A stretch of 64,000 bases of DNA from Dyella telluris (GTDB lineage Bacteria; Pseudomonadota; Gammaproteobacteria; Xanthomonadales; Rhodanobacteraceae): NCBI RefSeq assembly GCF_014297575.1, contig NZ_CP060412.1, forward strand, positions 2,480,001-2,544,000, given 5' to 3'. The notes beneath the pieces were generated by a model. That model was given only the letters and a program-made list of their open reading frames with translations. It did no database searches and was not told the origin of the DNA. Within the stretch, counting starts at the first letter, position 1. Each line of letters starts with the position of its first letter. The translations under genes were made by a program, and so were the position numbers. This document shows, piece by piece, positions 59,121-64,000 of this stretch.

Positions 59121-60167
59121 ATGCGTTCACCGCTGTTCGCCGCCCTGTTCGTGCTCGCGGCAAGCTCACCCGCCTTCGGGCAGACGGCCAGTCCCGCTGC
59201 GCCATCGACCTCGGCCGCCATCAACCTCGATGCCGTGTCGGTCAGCGGCGTGCAGCCGGGGCCTGGGCTGTGGAGGGTAAGCAAGGGCGATCACGTGATG
59301 TGGGTGCTCGGCACGTTGTCGCCGCTGCCCGATCGCATCCAGTGGAAGACCGACGAAGTGGAGCAGACCATTGCCGACTCGCAGGAAGTGCTGGGGCCGC
59401 CGTCGATCGCGCTCAAGCCCAAGACCAACTTCTTCGGCAAGCTGTTCCTGCTGCCGTCACTGGTGGGTGCCCGCAAAAACCCGGATGGACAGACCCTGCA
59501 GCAGATGGTGCCCGCTCCGGACTACGCGCGCTGGCAGGTGCTCAAGCAGCAATACATCGGCAATGACCGTGGCATCGAAAGCTGGCGTCCGATCTTCGCC
59601 GCGGTGGAGCTGTACGACAAGGCCATCAAGCGCTATGGCCTGACTTCGTCGGGTGGTGTGAAGGACACGGTGCGCGACCTCGCCAAGAAGCACAACGTGA
59701 AGTTCACCACGGTGCGCTACACCATGGAGGTCGAAGAGCCACGCTCCGCGGTGAAGACCTTCAAGTCATCGCCCATGGATGATCGCGAATGCTTCGGACG
59801 CACGCTGGATACGGTCGAGCGCGACATGGGACGCATCACCGAGCGCGCCAATGCATGGGCCACGGGTGACATCGACATGCTGCGCCACCTGCCGATGAAC
59901 GACCAGCGCGAGTCGTGCATCTCTGCCGTGACCGAGGCGGGTTTCGCCAAGCAGCTGGGCTTCAACGACGTGAAGCAGAAAGCGGAGTCGATGTGGCTGA
60001 GCGCTGCTCAGCAGGCGCTCAATACCAATACGCAGACCTTTGCCATGTTGCCGATGGAGCAGGTGTTGTCGCCCAAGGGATTGATCGCGCGCCTGAAGGC
60101 GCAGGGCTATCAGGTTGAAGCGCCCGATGGCAGCGATGCCGAGGGGCAGCCGGCGACATCACCCTGA
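59121..60167 (+). CDS. TraB/GumN family protein lacking the usual histidine
   Basis: 348-aa exported protein (signal peptide residues about 1-20, FGQTA cleavage region). The start of the mature domain, GLWRVSKGDHVMWVLGTLSPLPDRI, matches the TraB/GumN/PrgY family, which includes Xanthomonas GumN and the TIKI proteases. The family motif GX2H near this point reads GTLS here, so the histidine thought to bind metal in TIKI-type enzymes is a serine. The C-terminal MDDRECFGRTL and NDQRESCISAV segments supply conserved-looking cysteines that may form a disulfide. Function therefore uncertain, possibly non-catalytic. ATG 59121 starts the signal peptide. A bidirectional terminator follows. Confidence 0.85.
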   Translation: MRSPLFAALFVLAASSPAFGQTASPAAPSTSAAINLDAVSVSGVQPGPGLWRVSKGDHVMWVLGTLSPLPDRIQWKTDEVEQTIADSQEVLGPPSIALKPKTNFFGKLFLLPSLVGARKNPDGQTLQQMVPAPDYARWQVLKQQYIGNDRGIESWRPIFAAVELYDKAIKRYGLTSSGGVKDTVRDLAKKHNVKFTTVRYTMEVEEPRSAVKTFKSSPMDDRECFGRTLDTVERDMGRITERANAWATGDIDMLRHLPMNDQRESCISAVTEAGFAKQLGFNDVKQKAESMWLSAAQQALNTNTQTFAMLPMEQVLSPKGLIARLKAQGYQVEAPDGSDAEGQPATSP

Positions 60168-60188
60168 CTCCCGCGTTGCATGAAAAAG

Positions 60189-60213
60189 AAAGGCCCCTTG
60201 CGGGGCCTTTGCT
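60189..60213. terminator. Bidirectional terminator
   Basis: Stem aaaggcccc/ggggccttt (60189-60197, 60202-60210), loop ttgc. It serves the TraB/GumN gene on the plus strand and the small Cys-rich gene, whose stop begins at 60214, on the minus strand. Confidence 0.85.
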
Positions 60214-60456
60214 TCAACGGTGATTGCACTTGCCGCACTGCACGTGGCTCGGGCCGCAGAGCTTCAGCGTGCCGACGCACATGTACCAGGGAAGCGGAGC
60301 GTGGGTTTGTCGGTCAGCGGAGGATGGAGCGGTGGCGGCTGCGCTGGCAGGGTCGTCCATGTTGTAAGGCGCGGTGACCGCCCGGGCGGATGGTGATGCC
60401 GTGGCGCAGGCGAACGAAACGGCAGCAAACGCAATCGATAGCAGGATCTTCTGCAT
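60214..60456 (-). CDS. Small exported Cys-rich protein
   Basis: 80-aa protein with a signal peptide (about residues 1-26), a short Ala/Ser/Pro-rich linker and a C-terminal tail with four cysteines at 60, 67, 74 and 77 (spacing C-x6-C-x6-C-x2-C) plus His71 and His79. This arrangement could bind a metal such as zinc or copper, or form two disulfides. No family was recognised. The ATG at 60456 has AGAGGGACACGTC before it and is the only start that gives a signal peptide. Terminated by the hairpin at 60189-60213. Confidence 0.75.
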   Translation of the reverse strand: MQKILLSIAFAAVSFACATASPSARAVTAPYNMDDPASAAATAPSSADRQTHAPLPWYMCVGTLKLCGPSHVQCGKCNHR

Positions 60457-60598
60457 GACGTGTCCCTCTGCAAGGAAAAGGAAGTTGCACGCCGCCCTTT
60501 GGCTGGCGTGCAACCTCAGCTTGCGCTGGTGATCACGTGGATGCTGTAGGTCGGCATCCGGTGCGTGTGTAGCGCTCCGCGGCGGCAACGCACCCAAC

Positions 60599-60738
60599 GT
60601 AGCCCGGATGAAGCGCAGCGAGAATCCGGGTTGGCCTTGCGGAAGCCATATGAGCTTGCCAAGTCCGTGCTTGCCTTGGTTCCATCCGCTCCTGCGGCCA
60701 GCTATGGGGTCCGCGCTCCTGCGCTTCATCCGGGCTAC
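60599..60738. repeat. Perfect 20-bp inverted repeat (gtagcccggatgaag family)
   Basis: Arms 60599-60618 and 60719-60738 are exact reverse complements enclosing 100 bp, and the inner region also has a shorter atccgg/ccgg echo (60623-60630). This motif class is common between genes of Xanthomonadales. It accounts for most of the 293-bp gap between the small Cys-rich gene and the aldo/keto reductase; nothing coding is seen there. Confidence 0.88.
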
Positions 60739-60749
60739 GTGTGTACGTG

Positions 60750-61694
60750 TTATGCGCTTGCCTTGTCCAGCGCTGCAATCTCGTCCTTGTCCAGCTTCAG
60801 GCTCACGCCATCCAGCAATTCCTTCAGCTGCGGCACGCTGGTAGCGCTGGCGATCGGTGCGGTGACGCTGGGACGGGCAATCAGCCACGCCAGGGCCACC
60901 TGCGCCGGCGTCGCGCCATGCGCCGCGGCGACCTTGTCCAGCGCGGCCAGCACGGCGAGCCCCTTTGCGTTGAGGTACTTCTGCACCGAGCCACCGCGCG
61001 CGGCGCTCTTGGCAAAGTCGGCCTCGGTGCGGTACTTGCCGCTCAGAAACCCGCTGGCGAGCGCGTAGTAGTTGATGACGCCCACGCTCTCGGCGATCAC
61101 TAGCGGTTCGAGGTCCTTCTCGTAACCTGTGCGGTTCACCAGGTTGTACTCCGGCTGCAGCGTCTCGTAGCGGGGCAGGTGATATTCGGCCGAGATCTTC
61201 AGCGCTTCGTCGAAGCGGTCGGCGCCGTAGTTGGAGGCGCCGATCACGCGCACCTTGCCCTGTTCGATCAGCTTGCCGAAGGCGCCCAGCGTTTCGTGCA
61301 GCGGCACGGTGGCGTCGTCTTCGTGCGACTGGTAGAGATCGATGTAGTCGGTCTGCAGGCGCTTGAGCGAACCCTCGATGGCCTGGTTGATGTTCATCGG
61401 CGACAGGCCGGGGTGCTCGGCCCATTTGGCGACCTTGGTGGCGATGACCACCTTGTCGCGCTTGCCGCTGCGCTTGAGCCACTTGCCGATGATGGTTTCC
61501 GATTCGCCGCCGCGGTTGCCGGGCACCCATGCGGAATAGACGTCAGCCGTATCGATCAGGTTGAAGCCGGCGTCGACGAACGCGTCGAGCAGGTCGAACG
61601 AGCGCTGCTCGTCCACGCTCCAGCCGAAGACGTTGCCGCCGAAGGCGAGGGGTGCGACGGAAAGGGACGATCGACCCAGGGGACGCAGTTGCAT
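60750..61694 (-). CDS. Aldo/keto reductase
   Basis: 314-aa NADPH-dependent oxidoreductase of the AKR superfamily (YajO/Tas-like group). The catalytic tetrad is intact: Asp48 and Tyr53 in DTADVY, Lys87 in IATKV and His124 in YQSHEDD. The first AKR signature GFNLIDTADVYSAW and the phosphate-binding ending KLDKDEIAALDKAS fit. Substrate unknown; family members reduce aldehydes, sugars or quinones. The ATG at 61694 begins the fold; longer frames upstream run into the intergenic region. Divergent from the GH3 glycosidase gene across 120 bp, so possible shared control. Confidence 0.94.
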   Translation of the reverse strand: MQLRPLGRSSLSVAPLAFGGNVFGWSVDEQRSFDLLDAFVDAGFNLIDTADVYSAWVPGNRGGESETIIGKWLKRSGKRDKVVIATKVAKWAEHPGLSPMNINQAIEGSLKRLQTDYIDLYQSHEDDATVPLHETLGAFGKLIEQGKVRVIGASNYGADRFDEALKISAEYHLPRYETLQPEYNLVNRTGYEKDLEPLVIAESVGVINYYALASGFLSGKYRTEADFAKSAARGGSVQKYLNAKGLAVLAALDKVAAAHGATPAQVALAWLIARPSVTAPIASATSVPQLKELLDGVSLKLDKDEIAALDKASA

Positions 61695-61736
61695 GGGTGT
61701 GCTCCGTGTTCGATGTGGCGGGAAGAGTGTTGGTGC

Positions 61737-61760
61737 ATACTCGGGGACCCGAGCGAGTAT
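61737..61760. promoter_or_regulatory. Palindrome between aldo/keto reductase and GH3 genes, possible operator
   Basis: In the 120-bp divergent gap, ctcggggacccgag (61740-61753) is a palindrome with 6-bp arms, overlapping a wider atactcg/cgagtat repeat (61737-61743, 61754-61760). Its place between divergent promoters suggests a regulator site. Which regulator is unknown. Confidence 0.4.
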
Positions 61761-61814
61761 ACGCGCCACCCGTGTGAGGTCGGCGCGTAGCCGTTCCGAC
61801 ACCGGAGGCAAGTG

Positions 61815-64000
61815 ATGAAGAGCAAGGCAGCGGCAGTGCGACGCGCGGTTCTGGCGGGCGCGATTGTGATGGGTTTGTGCATGGGCGCAGGCACGGCGAC
61901 CGCGCAGACGCTGACCCGTCCATGGAACGACACCACGCTTTCGCCGGATGCACGGGCGAAGCTGTTGCTTGCGCAACTCACGCAGGACGAAAAATTCCAC
62001 CTGTTGCACAGCTATTACGCAGGCCCGGATCGTTCGCCCAATACGCCGTTCCCGAAGGGCGCGATTTCATCGGCCGGTTACGTTGCACCGATCGATCGCC
62101 TCGGCATTCCCGCACTGGAAGAAAGCGATGCGGGCCTGGGCGTGGCCAGCTCCGATCGCATGCGTCCGGGCGATCATGCCACCCCGTTGCCGGCCGGCCC
62201 GGTCACTGCAGCCACCTGGGATCCGCACGTCGCCTATCGCGGTGGCGCCATGATTGGCAGCGAAGCGCACAGCAAGGGCTTCAACGTCTTGCTTGCCGGT
62301 GGCGTCAACCTGACGCGCGAGCCGCGCAATGGCCGCAACTTTGAATACGCCGGTGAAGATCCGCTGCTGGCGGGCACCATCGTGGGCGAAGCCATCAAGG
62401 GCATCCAGGACCAGCACGTCATCTCCACCATCAAGCACTTCGCGCTGAATGACCAGGAGACGGCACGCACCACCATCGACGTGAAAATCGGCGAGCAGGC
62501 CGCGCGCGAATCGGATCTGCTGGCGTTCGAGCTGGCTATCGAGCACGGCAAGCCGGGATCGGTGATGTGCTCGTACAACAAGGTCAATGGCGATTGGGCG
62601 TGCGAGAACGACTACCTGATGAACCAGGTGCTGAAGCGCGACTGGAAGTACGACGGCTTCGTGATGTCCGACTGGGGCGGCGTGCACAGCTCGGCCAAGG
62701 CCGCCAATGCCGGGCTTGACCAGGAGTCGGCGGGCGAGGTGTTCGACAAGGAGGTCTACTTCGATGCCCCGCTGCGCACGGCGCTGGCCAAGGGTGAAGT
62801 GAAGCAGTCGCGCATCGACGACATGGTGGAACGCATCCTGCGCAGCATGTTCGCGGTGGGCGTGTTCCAGTATCCGGCGGGCAAGGCGCCCATCGATGCG
62901 CAGGCCAACCTGAAGGTGGCGCGCGAGACGCTGGAATCCGGTGCGGTGCTGTTGCGCAACGAGCATGATCTGCTGCCGCTGGACCTGGGCAAGACGCAGT
63001 CCATCGCGGTCATCGGTGCGCATGCCGACAAGGGCGTGCTGGCCGGTGGTGGCTCATCGCTGGTCACCGCCATGGGCGGCAACGCCGTGCCAGGTATCGC
63101 GCCCACCACCTGGCCGGGCCCGGTGATGTATCACCCGTACGCTCCGTTGAAGGCGCTGCGCGACGCGGCGCCCAAGGCCAGCGTGCAGTTCGCCGAAGGC
63201 AACGACGTGGCCGCTGCCGCTGCGCTGGCTGCGAAGTCGCAGGTGGCCGTGGTGTTCGTGCAGAAGTGGCAGGCCGAGTCGGTGGACGCGGCGGACCTGT
63301 CGCTGCCCGACAACCAGGATGCGCTCGTCGCGGCCGTGGCCAAGGCCAATCCGCGGACCATCGTGGTGCTGGAAAACAGCGGCCCGGTGGCGATGCCGTG
63401 GCTTGATCAGGTGGGTGCCGTGCTGGAGACGTGGTACCCGGGAGGCGACGGCGGCAAGGCCATCGCAAACCTGCTGTCGGGCAAGGTCAATCCCTCCGGT
63501 CGCCTGCCGGTGAGCTGGCCCACGGATCTCTCGCAGCTGCCGCGCAAGGATCTTCCGGGCGCCACCGGTGGCACGCCTCCCGAAAGCGTCGACTACGCCA
63601 TCGAAGGCGCCAACGTGGGCTATCGCTGGTACCAGTCCAAGGGCATCAAGCCGCTGTTCCCGTTCGGCTTTGGTCTTTCGTACACGCAGTTCCAGCACGG
63701 CGCGCTCAAGGTGGATGCCAGCGGCAACCAGCTGAAGGCGACGGTGGAAGTCACCAACGCCGGCTCGCGCGCCGGTGCCGACGTGGCCCAAGTCTACGTG
63801 CGAGTGCCCGGGGCGAAGTCCAACCGCCTGGCGGGTTACGCCAAGGTGTTCCTCAAGCCGGGTGAACACCGCACGCTCAGCATTCCCCTCGAACCGCGCC
63901 TGCTCGCCGACTTCGACGTCAGCAAGCACGGCTGGGTGATCAAGGGCGGCCAGTACACCGTCACCGAAGGTCGTTCCTCGGAAGACCTTGGCACGCCGGT
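61815..64000 (+). CDS. Glycoside hydrolase family 3 beta-glucosidase, 3' end beyond window
   Basis: At least 728 codons of an exported GH3 enzyme; the window ends before its stop. A signal peptide covers about residues 1-30 (ending TATAQT). The N-terminal barrel has the acid-substrate motif KHFALND and the nucleophile region VMSDWGG with Asp286. The second domain includes ESGAVLLRNEHDLLPL and GGSSLVT, then a fibronectin-III-like end beginning near FPFGFGLSYT. It should release terminal beta-linked glucose (or xylose) from oligosaccharides in the periplasm or outside the cell. The start at ATG 61815 follows GGAGGCAAGTG. Divergent from the aldo/keto reductase. Confidence 0.95.
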   Translation, partial: MKSKAAAVRRAVLAGAIVMGLCMGAGTATAQTLTRPWNDTTLSPDARAKLLLAQLTQDEKFHLLHSYYAGPDRSPNTPFPKGAISSAGYVAPIDRLGIPALEESDAGLGVASSDRMRPGDHATPLPAGPVTAATWDPHVAYRGGAMIGSEAHSKGFNVLLAGGVNLTREPRNGRNFEYAGEDPLLAGTIVGEAIKGIQDQHVISTIKHFALNDQETARTTIDVKIGEQAARESDLLAFELAIEHGKPGSVMCSYNKVNGDWACENDYLMNQVLKRDWKYDGFVMSDWGGVHSSAKAANAGLDQESAGEVFDKEVYFDAPLRTALAKGEVKQSRIDDMVERILRSMFAVGVFQYPAGKAPIDAQANLKVARETLESGAVLLRNEHDLLPLDLGKTQSIAVIGAHADKGVLAGGGSSLVTAMGGNAVPGIAPTTWPGPVMYHPYAPLKALRDAAPKASVQFAEGNDVAAAAALAAKSQVAVVFVQKWQAESVDAADLSLPDNQDALVAAVAKANPRTIVVLENSGPVAMPWLDQVGAVLETWYPGGDGGKAIANLLSGKVNPSGRLPVSWPTDLSQLPRKDLPGATGGTPPESVDYAIEGANVGYRWYQSKGIKPLFPFGFGLSYTQFQHGALKVDASGNQLKATVEVTNAGSRAGADVAQVYVRVPGAKSNRLAGYAKVFLKPGEHRTLSIPLEPRLLADFDVSKHGWVIKGGQYTVTEGRSSEDLGTP

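Overview
The window is GC-rich chromosomal DNA from a gammaproteobacterium, most likely Xanthomonadales, family Rhodanobacteraceae (Dyella, Luteibacter, Frateuria, Rhodanobacter or a close relative). The reasons are the style of the housekeeping genes (single-polypeptide SNF2 helicase, TPR-sulfotransferase beside a TonB receptor, monomeric isocitrate dehydrogenase, a Pr6Pr membrane protein, a DUF4166/DCC pair) and the many intergenic repeats that begin tgtaggagcgcac or carry aaagaaaagtgac blocks. The genus cannot be fixed from sequence reading alone. No rRNA, tRNA, CRISPR array, prophage or transposase was seen.

Layout. 0-7.4 kb: rhomboid protease, PAS-GAF-GGDEF cyclase, a divergent Lrp regulator facing an EamA exporter-cupin-GST operon, then Pr6Pr, TMEM175 and ubiE on the minus strand. 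7.4-8.7 kb: a long non-coding repeat (element A) and a 7-bp tandem array. 8.7-21.5 kb: periplasmic amidohydrolase, plsB, an anchored unknown, an e(P4)-type lipoprotein phosphatase, an AI-2E family permease, and a TonB-dependent receptor converging on a TPR-sulfotransferase. 21.5-29.5 kb: rep helicase, then a plus-strand array of two paralogous Sel1 proteins flanking a flavin-dependent halogenase-like oxidoreductase, followed by tdk and an unknown gene, then an aerobic fatty acid desaturase.

29.7-33.1 kb holds a tightly overlapping four-gene operon (ABC ATPase, permease, GldG-like protein, DUF4340-like protein). 33.2-42.1 kb is mostly housekeeping: gnd, mutM, DUF4166/DCC pair, rpmB-rpmG, secB, gpsA and a 1010-aa SNF2 helicase. 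42.1-43.4 kb is element B, an inverted copy of element A. 43.5-64 kb: cytochrome c5, an RND efflux set (adaptor plus two permeases, with a TIGR00725-like gene and a repeat between them), monomeric icd, a secreted unknown, chrA, a TPR protein ending in a CXXCH motif, a TraB/GumN-like protein, a small Cys-rich secreted protein, an aldo/keto reductase and a GH3 glycosidase cut by the window end.

The least ordinary signals are (1) a roughly 0.95-1.1 kb intergenic element with long terminal inverted repeats, present twice in inverted orientation about 34 kb apart, with a possible minimal relative near 49.8 kb; (2) the Sel1/halogenase-like/Sel1 array; (3) the GldG-type ABC operon; and (4) several proteins with lost or unexpected key residues (Zn-less thymidine kinase, TraB-like protein without its usual His, secreted TPR protein ending in a haem-binding motif).
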